Part shown: positions 9,073 to 16,844 of the stretch, piece by piece
How the letters are laid out: each line of letters begins with the position of its first letter
Numbering within the stretch: the stretch's first letter is position 1
Source of the DNA: Pseudomonadota bacterium
Lineage (GTDB): Bacteria; Pseudomonadota; Alphaproteobacteria; Sphingomonadales; Sphingomonadaceae
NCBI GenBank assembly: GCA_023391375.1
Contig: JAEWBB010000028.1
Coordinates: 1-38,589 of the forward strand
Direction: 5' to 3'
DNA: 38,589 bases
Position numbers and translations under genes: made by a program
Notes under the pieces: generated by a model
Database searches by the model: none
What the model was told of the DNA's origin: nothing
The model's input: only the letters and a program-made list of their open reading frames with translations

Positions 9073-10335
9073 ATGGCCACCATTCCGTTCCTGTCCGGCG
9101 ACGCGCCGGCCCCCGTTCGCACGCGCCAGCCGCTTTCCGGCGCGCGGCTGATTATCGTCACCGTGTCGGTCGGCTTTTTCCTCTTCCTGCTATGGGCGAT
9201 GATTGCGCAGGTCGACGAAGTGACCCGCGGGCAGGGCAAGGTCATCCCGTCGAGCAAGGTGCAGCTGATCCAGGCCTCGGAACCGGCGACGATTTCCGAA
9301 CTGATGGTCCGCTCGGGCCAGAAGGTCTCGAAGGGCCAATTGCTGGCCCGCCTCGACAACCCGCAAAGCCGCCAGGTGCAGGCCGAATCCGAAGCGCTCG
9401 AAGCGCGCTCTGCACGACTGGAGGCCGAAGGCACCGGTGGCGGCGCGACCGGCCTCGATGGTGCGGAAGCGGCGCTGAGCAGCGTTCGCCGCGAGGCCCT
9501 GGGGAGCCGAGTGGCCGCGCTTCGCTCCCAAGCCGAACAGCGCCGGCGCGAAGCGGCGGAAGCGGCCGCGACCATCGGCTCGCTGTCGCGCAGCCTGGCG
9601 CTGGCGCAGGACAATGTGAACCGGTTGGCGCCGCTCGCCGCCAAGAACATCGTGCCGCAGACCGACCTGTCGAACGCGCAGCGCGAGGTGGTCGACCTCC
9701 AGGGCCGGATCGCCGCGGCACGCGAGCAGCAGGGCCGTGCGCAGGCAGCGGTCAGCGAGGCGCTGAGCCAGGCCAACGAAGCCAATTTCACCTTCCGGCA
9801 GGAAGCGCTGAACGAGCGCAGCCAGGTTCAGCAAAAGCTCGCGGTCAACGCGGAATCGCTCCGCGGCGCGCGCGGCATGGAGCTACGCTCGCCCGTGTCC
9901 GGCGTCGTCAACGACGTCCAGGTCACCACCATCGGCGGCTTCGTCAACGCCGGCCAGAAGGTGATGGAAGTGGTGCCGCTGGGCGAGAAACTGCTGGTCG
10001 AGACCCGCGTCAAGCCGAGCGACATCGCCTTCATCAAGGTCGGCGACAAGGCACTGGTCAAGGTCACCGCCTACGACTTCTCGACGTACGGGGGACTTGA
10101 GGGCAAGGTCGTCCAGGTGTCCGCGGACTCGATCTACGACGAGGTCCAGCGCGAAGCCTATTTCAACGTCATCGTCGAAACCGACAAAAGCTACCTGATG
10201 AGCCACGGAACGCGGCTGCCGATCACGCCGGGCATGATGACCGACACCCAGATCATCACCGGGCGCAAGAGCATCCTGACGTACCTGCTGAAGCCGGTGA
10301 TGAAAGCCCGCAGCGACGCGCTGCGTGAACGCTGA
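9073..10335 (+). CDS. HlyD/LapC-type periplasmic adaptor of the type I secretion system
   Basis: A 420-residue membrane fusion protein. A short cytoplasmic N-terminus leads to one transmembrane helix (about residues 23-43), a lipoyl/barrel part with GQGKVIPSSKVQLIQ, and a long Ala/Gln/Arg/Glu-rich coiled-coil hairpin (about 85-280). It then returns to the lipoyl half (LRSPVSGVVNDVQVTTIGG) and a C-terminal beta-barrel (VETRVKPSDIAFIKVG). It should bridge the ABC exporter to the TolC-like channel. I prefer the ATG at 9073, which has AAGGA 10 nt upstream; an in-frame ATG at 9064 is only 1 nt from the same AAGGA. The gene ends immediately against the convergent LapG-like protease gene, with no intergenic base. 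Confidence 0.93.
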   Translation: MATIPFLSGDAPAPVRTRQPLSGARLIIVTVSVGFFLFLLWAMIAQVDEVTRGQGKVIPSSKVQLIQASEPATISELMVRSGQKVSKGQLLARLDNPQSRQVQAESEALEARSARLEAEGTGGGATGLDGAEAALSSVRREALGSRVAALRSQAEQRRREAAEAAATIGSLSRSLALAQDNVNRLAPLAAKNIVPQTDLSNAQREVVDLQGRIAAAREQQGRAQAAVSEALSQANEANFTFRQEALNERSQVQQKLAVNAESLRGARGMELRSPVSGVVNDVQVTTIGGFVNAGQKVMEVVPLGEKLLVETRVKPSDIAFIKVGDKALVKVTAYDFSTYGGLEGKVVQVSADSIYDEVQREAYFNVIVETDKSYLMSHGTRLPITPGMMTDTQIITGRKSILTYLLKPVMKARSDALRER

Positions 10336-11247
10336 TCAGCGCTTGATGGGTGCCGACGCCGGCACCGGCGCGGCGAAGATCGATACCGGCAGGGCACGGT
10401 TTTCGGCCACCGCATAGTCCGCGGTCGCTTCCGGACGGGCGGGCGTGTCGATCCGACCGGCCGACGCCATGATGACCGGCGCACCGACGGTGTCGCGGCG
10501 GTAGCCATGGGTATATTTGTGACCGCGGGTGAAAGTCAGCACCGGCCGATAATCGTGGATCCGGTCGCTGTCGACCAAGAGGTCGGTACCGTTGTCGAGC
10601 ACCAGGAAACGGCCCTCGGCGCGCACCACCAGCACGGCATGGTCGGCACGGCGGACGAGGTCCTTGAGGACGACGAGGTAGAGGTCCTTGTCGTCGATGC
10701 CCGCGCGGCGCGCCATCGCCATCTTGGCCAGCGCATAATCCTCGCAATCGCCGCGGCCGGTGGCAAAGGTTTCCGCGGCGCTCGACCAGCGGTCGGCGAC
10801 CCCGAACTGGCGGCTGTCGTCGATGAAGCGGACATGGCCGTTGACGTAACGGTTGATCGCCTCGAGCTTGGCGAGCGTCCCCATGCCGCTGACCCGCGCG
10901 GCATAGCCTCCGGCGGCGCCGCCGACATGGTCGTCCGAGACCCGCGCCCAGCTGGCGTCGAGCGCGGTCGCGCGCATCGGGATGGCAGTGCTGCCGAACA
11001 CGTCGGGCCGGCCCAGCGAGGCCGGGCGAAGCGGCGCGGCGCTGTCGTCGCGCATCGCGGCCTGGACCAGCGGGATGCTGCCGCGCGTCGCGCTGGCGGC
11101 GGGAACGGGCACCGCCTGTTCGGCCAGGATGGCGGCGAGCTTGCTCTTTCCGCCGAGGATCGCCTCGGTCTTCGCGTCGTCTGCCAGCGCCGGCGTCGCG
11201 GTCAGCAGCGCGGCGGCAAGGATCGACAGGGCGAGACGGGACTTCAT
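10336..11247 (-). CDS. LapG-like transglutaminase-type periplasmic cysteine protease
   Basis: A 303-residue secreted protein with a signal peptide (cut near ALA22-DD). It has the bacterial transglutaminase-like cysteine proteinase fold and a complete triad: Cys168 in GRGDCEDYA, His203 in ADHAVLVV and Asp218 in LVLDNGTD. In Pseudomonas, LapG of this family cleaves the LapA adhesin near its N-terminus and frees it from the outer membrane, under control of the c-di-GMP receptor LapD. Its position at the end of an adhesin/exporter operon makes the same role likely here. No LapD-like gene is in the window. About 130 residues after the signal peptide and the ~75-residue tail are Ala/Pro-rich and poorly conserved. 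Two CtrA-like boxes lie upstream. Confidence 0.88.
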   Translation of the reverse strand: MKSRLALSILAAALLTATPALADDAKTEAILGGKSKLAAILAEQAVPVPAASATRGSIPLVQAAMRDDSAAPLRPASLGRPDVFGSTAIPMRATALDASWARVSDDHVGGAAGGYAARVSGMGTLAKLEAINRYVNGHVRFIDDSRQFGVADRWSSAAETFATGRGDCEDYALAKMAMARRAGIDDKDLYLVVLKDLVRRADHAVLVVRAEGRFLVLDNGTDLLVDSDRIHDYRPVLTFTRGHKYTHGYRRDTVGAPVIMASAGRIDTPARPEATADYAVAENRALPVSIFAAPVPASAPIKR

Positions 11248-11294
11248 GCCCCTGTCGTGCGCCGCAGATGGGAAAGATGACGCTAAGCCTTATG

Positions 11295-11350
11295 GTAAAT
11301 TCGGGCTTAACTATCTCAAAATAGGCGGTTTTTTGTTAAATGCGCGTTAA
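11295..11350 (-). promoter_or_regulatory. Two CtrA-like boxes upstream of the LapG-like gene
   Basis: On the minus strand, 11350-11335 reads TTAACGCGCATTTAAC, a perfect TTAA-N7-TTAAC match to the alphaproteobacterial CtrA consensus. A second box at 11310-11295 reads TTAA-N7-TTTAC, one base off. They start 40 bp apart and lie about 50-100 nt before the protease start codon. The distal box sits in the last codons of the hydrolase gene. Function is inferred from the motif only. Confidence 0.35.
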
Positions 11351-12116
11351 TCGCACGATTAAATTCGTCGGGCCGCTCGATGTTGACCAGATGGCCGGCC
11401 TCGGGGATCTCGACCAGCGTGGCACCTTCGACCAGCGACGCCAGCTCGTTGGAAAGGGCCGGCGGGGTCACGCGATCTTCGGCGCCGACGATGACGAGGG
11501 TGGGCACGCGGATCGCCGCGGCCCGCGCACGCTGGTCGGCCAGCCAGACCGCTTCGGCCCCCTGCCGGAACGCGGCGGGGTCGATCGCCGCCATGACCGC
11601 CGCCAGTTCGCCGCGAAGCTTTTCACCAGCATGGCGATCGACGAGGACGGGGACGCGCGCCTCGGCCATCGCGGCCATGTTCGCGCTGCCGGCTACCGAC
11701 CGCTCGTAAATCCCCCGCCCATCGGGATGGACGGCAAAGGTGTCGGCAAGGATCAGCGACGCGCACCGCTCCGGTGCCAGCGCGTGAAGGGCGATCGCCA
11801 CCACGCCGCCGAGCGACAGGCCGCAGATGTGCGCCTGGTCGATGCCCAGCGCGTCCAGCGTCTCGATCGCTGCCCGGGCAAACCCGTCGCGACCCACGCC
11901 GGGGCGGGCCGCGCTGTCGCCGTAGCCGGGATAGTCGATGGCGATGGCGGTGCGGTCGCGCCCGAAATGATCGAGCTGCAGCTGCCAGACGCTGCGGTCC
12001 GACCCGACGCCGTGCAGGAACAGGATCGGCGTCTTGCCGCCCCCGTCGTCCGGCCCGGCAATGCTGGCGCCGATCGCGCCGCCCGATGTCTCGATAATCC
12101 CCACGGCGCGCATCAT
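11316..12116 (-). CDS. Alpha/beta-fold hydrolase
   Basis: A 266-residue protein with a complete alpha/beta-hydrolase layout: oxyanion region FLHGVGSDRSVW (33-44), nucleophile elbow GLSLGG (Ser101), acid Asp214 in VIVGAEDRVTP and His242 in EAGHLVNIERP. The overall pattern resembles 3-oxoadipate enol-lactonase and carboxylesterase relatives (PcaD/BioH-like), but no catabolic genes surround it, so the substrate is unknown. The start is taken at the tandem ATG just before RAVGIIETSGG. An upstream in-frame start exists at 12179, but it would add a low-complexity extension running into the divergent [2Fe-2S] gene. The 52 nt between the two genes must hold both promoters. Confidence 0.8.
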   Translation of the reverse strand: MMRAVGIIETSGGAIGASIAGPDDGGGKTPILFLHGVGSDRSVWQLQLDHFGRDRTAIAIDYPGYGDSAARPGVGRDGFARAAIETLDALGIDQAHICGLSLGGVVAIALHALAPERCASLILADTFAVHPDGRGIYERSVAGSANMAAMAEARVPVLVDRHAGEKLRGELAAVMAAIDPAAFRQGAEAVWLADQRARAAAIRVPTLVIVGAEDRVTPPALSNELASLVEGATLVEIPEAGHLVNIERPDEFNRAINAHLTKNRLF

Positions 12117-12168
12117 GCCCGCGCCGCGCCGCTTTGCAAGTGAGGGCGCGACCGCTACGCCATGGGCC

Positions 12169-12699
12169 ATGACGAGCATGACCGTGAACGGCGAAGCGGT
12201 GCACTACCGGCTGGACCCGGCAACCCCGCTGCTGTGGGCCTTGCGCGACGCGTCGAATCTCACCGGCACGAAATATGGCTGCGACAGCCAGGATTGCGGG
12301 GCCTGCACGGTGTGGGTCGACGGTCGTGCCGCTCTCTCCTGCCAGCTCGACATCGGCAGTCTCGAAGGCGCCGACGTGGTGACGATCGAAGGGCTTCCGG
12401 GCGGCCGGACCCATCCGGTCGTCAGGGCGTGGGAAGCCGCGCAAGTGACGCAGTGCGGCCAGTGCGAGCCGGGGTTTATCATGGCGTTGGCGGGACTGCT
12501 GAAGGCGACGCCGTCGCCGACCGTAGACGACCTAGCGGCTATCCCGAACCTATGCCGCTGCGGCATCATCCCGCGGCTCGAAGAGGCTTTGAAACTGGCC
12601 GGTCGGGCGATGGCGCCGCCGCCCGCGAAAGTCCGTCCGCAAGCTGACCTTACCGTTCAGCCCCCTGACAGCGAGCCGGGCGCAGCATCGCCTTCATGA
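12169..12699 (+). CDS. [2Fe-2S] subunit, xanthine dehydrogenase/isoquinoline oxidoreductase family
   Basis: A 176-residue protein with both iron-sulfur domains of molybdenum hydroxylase small subunits. The plant-ferredoxin-like cluster uses Cys38, Cys43, Cys46 and Cys58 (CDSQDCGACTVW). The helical cluster uses Cys96 and Cys99 (CGQCEPGF) with Cys129 and Cys131 (LCRCG). Such subunits carry electrons from a molybdopterin large subunit to an acceptor, and this one resembles IorA/CoxS types. No molybdopterin-binding subunit gene is adjacent, so the partner must be elsewhere. The C-terminal ~35 residues are Pro/Ala-rich. The start is the ATG at 12169; a second in-frame ATG at 12178 is equally possible because neither has a strong Shine-Dalgarno. 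Confidence 0.85.
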   Translation: MTSMTVNGEAVHYRLDPATPLLWALRDASNLTGTKYGCDSQDCGACTVWVDGRAALSCQLDIGSLEGADVVTIEGLPGGRTHPVVRAWEAAQVTQCGQCEPGFIMALAGLLKATPSPTVDDLAAIPNLCRCGIIPRLEEALKLAGRAMAPPPAKVRPQADLTVQPPDSEPGAASPS

Positions 12700-12732
12700 G
12701 AGCCGCGACCCTTCGCGGTGGAGGTAATGAAG

Positions 12733-13503
12733 ATGCGTAAGTTCCTGACCACCTTGTTCGCCGTTTCGGCGCTCACCGTCCCGGCCGTCGCGGCGGACAT
12801 CCCGACGGGCGACAACGGTCGCCCGCGAGGGCACGCGCGGACCGACGCCGACCGCGAAAGCAATGACAGCGACCGGGGCGAGGCGCGCCGCGACCGCTCG
12901 GCGCAAGGCAGAGAGCGCGAGCGCTTTGAGACGGTGCGGCCCGAACGCCCGCAAATGACGGGGCAGCAGGCGGGTCCGGCGGAATGGCAGCGGCACGGCA
13001 TGTCCGATCCCGCCCCGCGGCCGGCGGCGAATGACGAGCGACGCGGGACCGCGCGCGAATGGAGCCGCCCGGATCGCCCGGCGGATGCCCCGACGGCGGA
13101 GCGCCGGCGCGACGGCAATTGGGCGGATCGCAACAGGGGCGATCGGCCGTCCGGCGCGTTCGGATCGAACGCCGTCTCGCGCGATGCACAGCAGTACCAG
13201 TGGACGCGCAACTGGCGGGACGATCGCCGGTACGACTGGCGCAGCTATCGCGACCGCAACCGCACGACGTTCCGCATTGGCGCTTACTACGATCCTTACG
13301 GCACCAGCTATCGCCGCTGGAATGTCGGCTGGTCGATGCGGCCGTCCTACTACCGCTCGAACTACTGGATCAGCGACCCGTGGCAGTACCGCCTTCCGGA
13401 AGTCTACGGCCCGTACAAATGGGTCCGCTACTATGACGACGCCGTCCTGGTGAACACCTGGTCGGGCGAGGTCGTCGATGTGATCTACAACTTCTTCTGG
13501 TAG
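12733..13503 (+). CDS. RcnB-family periplasmic protein
   Basis: A 256-residue secreted protein with a signal peptide (MRKFLTTLFAVSALTVPAVAA). A long, charged, probably disordered middle rich in Arg, Asp, Glu and Pro follows (about residues 25-150). The Tyr/Trp-rich C-terminal domain contains YGPYKWVRYYDDAVLVNTW and ends GEVVDVIYNFFW, the pattern of the RcnB family. E. coli RcnB is a periplasmic protein affecting nickel/cobalt efflux, but sphingomonads carry many RcnB-like proteins of unknown role and no metal transporter is nearby, so metal function is not claimed. The start at 12733 is chosen because GGAGGT lies 7 nt upstream; starts at 12718 (GTG) and 12727 overlap or abut that site. A strong terminator follows. 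Confidence 0.8.
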   Translation: MRKFLTTLFAVSALTVPAVAADIPTGDNGRPRGHARTDADRESNDSDRGEARRDRSAQGRERERFETVRPERPQMTGQQAGPAEWQRHGMSDPAPRPAANDERRGTAREWSRPDRPADAPTAERRRDGNWADRNRGDRPSGAFGSNAVSRDAQQYQWTRNWRDDRRYDWRSYRDRNRTTFRIGAYYDPYGTSYRRWNVGWSMRPSYYRSNYWISDPWQYRLPEVYGPYKWVRYYDDAVLVNTWSGEVVDVIYNFFW

Positions 13504-13523
13504 TCCCCCAACCCGGAAGAGGA

Positions 13524-13556
13524 GGGCGTCGCCTTTCGCGAGGCGGCGCCCTTTTT
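13524..13556 (+). terminator. Intrinsic terminator after the RcnB-like gene
   Basis: A 10-bp stem (GGGCGTCGCC with GGCGGCGCCC, one G-U wobble) with an 8-nt loop is followed by TTTTT. It lies 20 nt after the RcnB-like stop. Because lysS ends at 13559 on the other strand, the hairpin separates two convergent units. Confidence 0.85.
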
Positions 13557-13558
13557 CG

Positions 13559-15145
13559 TCAGGCTTGCGCCAGTGCCTCGGCAATCAGCTTGCGGCTGTT
13601 ATCGATCCCGTAAAGTGCAATGAAGCTGCCCATGCGCGGGCCCTGGCTCGACCCGAGCAGCGTCTCGTAAAGCGCCTGGAACCAGTGGCGCAGGCTCTCG
13701 AAGTCGTAATGCTTGCCGATCTCGAACACGATGTTCTGGATCTCGTCACCCGGCGTGGAGGGGTCAAGCTTGGCCAGTTCGGCGTCGAGTTCCTTGAGCG
13801 CATCGACTTCCTGGCCGACTGGCGCGCGGCGCTTGAGGCCCGGCGCCACGAAATCGCGGGCATAGTTCACGGCGAGGCCGATGAGGGTGTCGAGCTCGGG
13901 ATCGGTCTCCGGCGACGTGCCGGGCGCATAACGCTGGACGAACCGCCACGCGGTGTCCTTGTCGCCGACGCCCGGCAGCGACGTAAGGTTGAGGAGAAGG
14001 CCGTAAGTCAGCGGCAACGCTGCCGCCGGCACCTGGCCGCCGTGAATGTGATGCACCGGGTTGCCGAGCTTCTGCTCGACCGGCTGGCCGGGGTAGTTGC
14101 CCCGAAACTGGTGATATTCGTCGACTGCCCGCGGAACGAGGCCGAGGTGCAGGTTCTTGGCCTTCTTGGGCTCGCGGTAGAGGTAGAAGGCAAGGCTGTC
14201 GTCGCTGCCGTAGGTCAGCCATTCCTCGATCGACAGGCCATTGCCCTTCGACTTGGAAATCTTCTCGCCCTTCTCGTCGAGGAACATCTCGTAGATCAGG
14301 CCCTCGGGCTTGCGGCCGCCCAGCACCGCAGCGATCTTGCCCGACTGCACGCCGCTGTCGGTCAGGTCCTTGCCGTACATCTCGTAATCGACGCCAAGCG
14401 CGACCCAGCGCATCGCCCAGTCGACCTTCCACTGGCACTTGGCCATGCCGCCGAGCGCCGACTGCGTGACCTCGGTCCCGTCCTCGTCGGTAAAGGCGAT
14501 GGTGCCCGCCTCGGCATCGACCACCTGCACCGGCACCTGCAGCACGCGGCCCGACGTCGGCGACACCGGTAGCAGCGGCGAATAGGTCTGGCGCCGTTCC
14601 ACGCGCAGGGTCGGCAGCATGATTGCCAGGATGTCGTCCCAATGGCGCAGCACGCCCTTCAAGGCCTCGTCGAACGCGCCCGAGTTGTAGCGGTCGGCGG
14701 CCGAGACAAATTCATAGTCGAAGCCGTATTGGTCGAGGAAGCGGCGCAGCATCGCATTGTTATGCGCGGCGAAGCTCTCGTCGTCGGTATCGAACGGATT
14801 GGGGATACGCGACAGCGGCTTGCCCAAATTGTCGGCCAGCACCTGCGCATTGGGAATATTGTCCGGCACCTTTCTGAGGCCGTCCATGTCGTCAGAAAAC
14901 GCGATCAGCCGGGTCGGTGCGCCGCCGGTAAGTTCCTCGTAGGCGCGGCGGACCATGGTGGTGCGCAGAACCTCGGTGAAGGTGCCGATGTGCGGAAGGC
15001 CCGACGGGCCGTAGCCGGTCTCGAACACCACCGCTTCGCCGCCGGGCTTGCCGTCCGGGTAGCGTTTGATGATCTTGCGCGCTTCCTCGTAGGGCCAGGC
15101 CTTGTTGGTTTGGGCGGCTGCGCGGATCGCGTCACGGTCGGTCAT
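13559..15145 (-). CDS. lysS: Lysine--tRNA ligase, class I
   Basis: A 528-residue class I lysyl-tRNA synthetase, charging tRNA-Lys in the cytoplasm. Visible are the HIGH-type motif PSGLPHIGTF (His52) and the KMSKS-type loop KISKS (295-299) in a Rossmann-type catalytic domain, followed by an alpha-helical anticodon-binding region. This archaeal-type class I enzyme replaces the common class II LysRS in many alphaproteobacteria; some annotations use lysK. The start is the ATG of MTDRDAIR. A TTG seven codons upstream is open but lies in a palindrome and adds a non-conserved extension. It is the last gene of a minus-strand run after the purine deaminase and phosphoribosyltransferase, 39 nt downstream of the latter. 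Confidence 0.95.
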   Translation of the reverse strand: MTDRDAIRAAAQTNKAWPYEEARKIIKRYPDGKPGGEAVVFETGYGPSGLPHIGTFTEVLRTTMVRRAYEELTGGAPTRLIAFSDDMDGLRKVPDNIPNAQVLADNLGKPLSRIPNPFDTDDESFAAHNNAMLRRFLDQYGFDYEFVSAADRYNSGAFDEALKGVLRHWDDILAIMLPTLRVERRQTYSPLLPVSPTSGRVLQVPVQVVDAEAGTIAFTDEDGTEVTQSALGGMAKCQWKVDWAMRWVALGVDYEMYGKDLTDSGVQSGKIAAVLGGRKPEGLIYEMFLDEKGEKISKSKGNGLSIEEWLTYGSDDSLAFYLYREPKKAKNLHLGLVPRAVDEYHQFRGNYPGQPVEQKLGNPVHHIHGGQVPAAALPLTYGLLLNLTSLPGVGDKDTAWRFVQRYAPGTSPETDPELDTLIGLAVNYARDFVAPGLKRRAPVGQEVDALKELDAELAKLDPSTPGDEIQNIVFEIGKHYDFESLRHWFQALYETLLGSSQGPRMGSFIALYGIDNSRKLIAEALAQA

Positions 15146-15161
15146 GCCGTCGCCGGTAGTC

Positions 15162-15175
15162 GCCAAGGCCTTGGC
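15162..15175. promoter_or_regulatory. 14-bp perfect palindrome upstream of lysS
   Basis: GCCAAGGCCTTGGC is self-complementary and centred about 23 nt before the lysS start, in the short gap after the phosphoribosyltransferase gene. It could be an operator or a small RNA hairpin near the ribosome site, or chance in GC-rich DNA. Confidence 0.25.
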
Positions 15176-15184
15176 CGCGCAACC

Positions 15185-15742
15185 CTATTCGCGGGCGAGG
15201 ATCAGGTCGGCCTGCGGCTTGTGATCGCGGATTTCCCGTTCCGACAGGCCGCAGATTTCGTGCGGGAAGACCAGCCAGTCGTCGCATTCGTGTACGAAAT
15301 AGTCGGGCGTCATCGCCGTCTGGTTGCGCTTCGGCTTGTAATAGACCGTCGCCACCCGCGTATCGGTGGGCATGTTGGCGCGGCAACGGCCCTTCAGCGC
15401 ATCGAGGAAGGCCTCGACCGAGCGGCCGGTGTCGAACACGTCGTCGATCACCAGCAGCCGGTCGTCCGGATTGAGCACGCTGACGAGGTAGGAGAGGGCG
15501 AACACCCGCACTTCCTTCTTCTGCTCATCGATGCCCGAATAGGCCGAGGTGCGAATCGCGATATGGTCGCAATCGACGCCGTGATATTCGAGCAGCTCCT
15601 GCACGGCGATGCCGACCGGTGCCCCGCCGCGCCAGATGCCGACCAGGTGGGTCGGCCTAAAGCCGCTGTCGAGCACCAGGTTCGCAAGGCGGAAGCTGTC
15701 TTCCAGCAGCTGGTCGGCCGACAGCCAGATCTTGTCGCTCAT
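15185..15742 (-). CDS. Purine-type phosphoribosyltransferase (hypoxanthine-guanine-like)
   Basis: A 185-residue type I phosphoribosyltransferase. The PRPP-binding loop VIDDVFDTGRS (98-108) and an early phosphate loop GIWRGGAPVG (35-44) are clear. The family transfers ribose-5-phosphate from PRPP to a base. The aromatic C-terminal part, with DWLVFPHEI, resembles hypoxanthine or xanthine-guanine phosphoribosyltransferases of the gpt/hpt type. Its ATG overlaps the stop of the upstream deaminase gene by 4 nt (ATGA), so the two are translationally coupled. This fits a salvage pair in which hypoxanthine from the deaminase becomes IMP. Base specificity cannot be read from sequence alone. Confidence 0.85.
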   Translation of the reverse strand: MSDKIWLSADQLLEDSFRLANLVLDSGFRPTHLVGIWRGGAPVGIAVQELLEYHGVDCDHIAIRTSAYSGIDEQKKEVRVFALSYLVSVLNPDDRLLVIDDVFDTGRSVEAFLDALKGRCRANMPTDTRVATVYYKPKRNQTAMTPDYFVHECDDWLVFPHEICGLSEREIRDHKPQADLILARE

Positions 15743-16758
15743 GCCGCGTCGACCGCGGCGAGGTGGCGGGCCTTGACGTCGTAGGGCAGGAAGGCGCCCT
15801 CGAAACTGTTGCGGGCGAGGGTTCGCAGCGCCTCACGGTCGAGGTCGAGCGCTTCGGCCACGGCAACGTAATTATCGCCGACATAGCCGCCGAAATAGCT
15901 GGGGTCGTCGCTGTTGATGGTCGCCTTGATGCCAAGGTCGAGCATCTTGCGGACGGGGCTCTGCGCGATCTCGGGGATGACGCACAGCTTGAGGTTGGAC
16001 AGCGGGCAGACGGTCAACGTCATGCCTTCGTCCACAAGCCGCCGGGTCAGCGCTGCATCTTCGAGTGCGCGATTGCCATGGTCGATCCGCTCGACCTTCA
16101 GCAAATCGAGCGCCTCGACGACATAGGCGGGCGGGCCTTCCTCGCCGGCATGGGCGGTGACGTGGAGGCCGAGTTCGCGTGCCTTCGCGAACACCCGCTC
16201 GAACTTGGACGGCGGGTGGCCGATTTCGCTACTGTCGAGGCCGACGCCGTCGATCCGGTCGAGATGCGCTTCGGCCTCGGCCAGCGTTGCGAAGGCGCTA
16301 TCCTCGTCGAGGTGACGTAGGAAACACATGATCAGCCGGTGGCTGATGCCGAAGCGCTTTTCGCCTTCGTCGAGCGCCCGCGTGATGCCGCCGATGACGG
16401 TTTCGAACGCGATGCCGCGCTCCGTGTGGCCCTGCGGGTCGAAGAAAATCTCGACGTGCCGCACGGCGTCGGCATGCGCGCGTTCGAGGTAGGCGAAGGT
16501 CAGGTCGAAGAAATCCTGCTCCGTCTGGAGCACGCCCATCCCCTGGTAATAGATGTCGAGGAAATCCTGCAGATTGGAGAAGTTATAGGCGCGGGCGACG
16601 TCTTCGACCGACCCGAACGGGATCGCGACCCCATTGCGCTTGGCCAGCGCGAACAGCATTTCGGGTTCGAGGCTGCCCTCGATATGCAGGTGCAGCTCCG
16701 CCTTGGGCAGGGCGGCGATGAAGGCGCGGCGGTCGGCGTCGTTGGTGAAATCGGACAT
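15739..16758 (-). CDS. add: Adenosine/adenine deaminase family, probably adenine deaminase
   Basis: A 339-residue zinc amidohydrolase. Metal and catalytic residues are His23 and His25 (ELHLHIEGSL), His203 with Glu206 (AHAGEEGPPAYV) and Asp284 (NSDDPSYFGG). Family annotation will often say adenosine deaminase, but LHIEGSLEPE, GLDSSEIGHPPSKF and HAGEEGPPAYV match the adenine deaminase subgroup better than E. coli-type Add. The likely reaction is therefore adenine to hypoxanthine plus ammonia. The start is the ATG of MSDFTNDADRR; an upstream open extension of 15 codons looks non-conserved. It heads the minus-strand run with the phosphoribosyltransferase and lysS, and faces the helicase gene across an 86-nt divergent promoter region in which I could not pick clear boxes. 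Confidence 0.88.
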   Translation of the reverse strand: MSDFTNDADRRAFIAALPKAELHLHIEGSLEPEMLFALAKRNGVAIPFGSVEDVARAYNFSNLQDFLDIYYQGMGVLQTEQDFFDLTFAYLERAHADAVRHVEIFFDPQGHTERGIAFETVIGGITRALDEGEKRFGISHRLIMCFLRHLDEDSAFATLAEAEAHLDRIDGVGLDSSEIGHPPSKFERVFAKARELGLHVTAHAGEEGPPAYVVEALDLLKVERIDHGNRALEDAALTRRLVDEGMTLTVCPLSNLKLCVIPEIAQSPVRKMLDLGIKATINSDDPSYFGGYVGDNYVAVAEALDLDREALRTLARNSFEGAFLPYDVKARHLAAVDAA

Positions 16759-16844
16759 GCCGAACCCTTGGCCAAGCGGCGCCGCGCGGTCAATTCGCCG
16801 CATCCAAGGTTGCCGTTTCGTTCCGCCTTGCCCAAGAAGGAAAG

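Noticed and set aside
13559..15145. Class I lysyl-tRNA synthetase as evidence of recent transfer from archaea
   Set aside because: Class I LysRS is widespread and ancestral-looking in many alphaproteobacteria. Codon use here looks like that of its neighbours.
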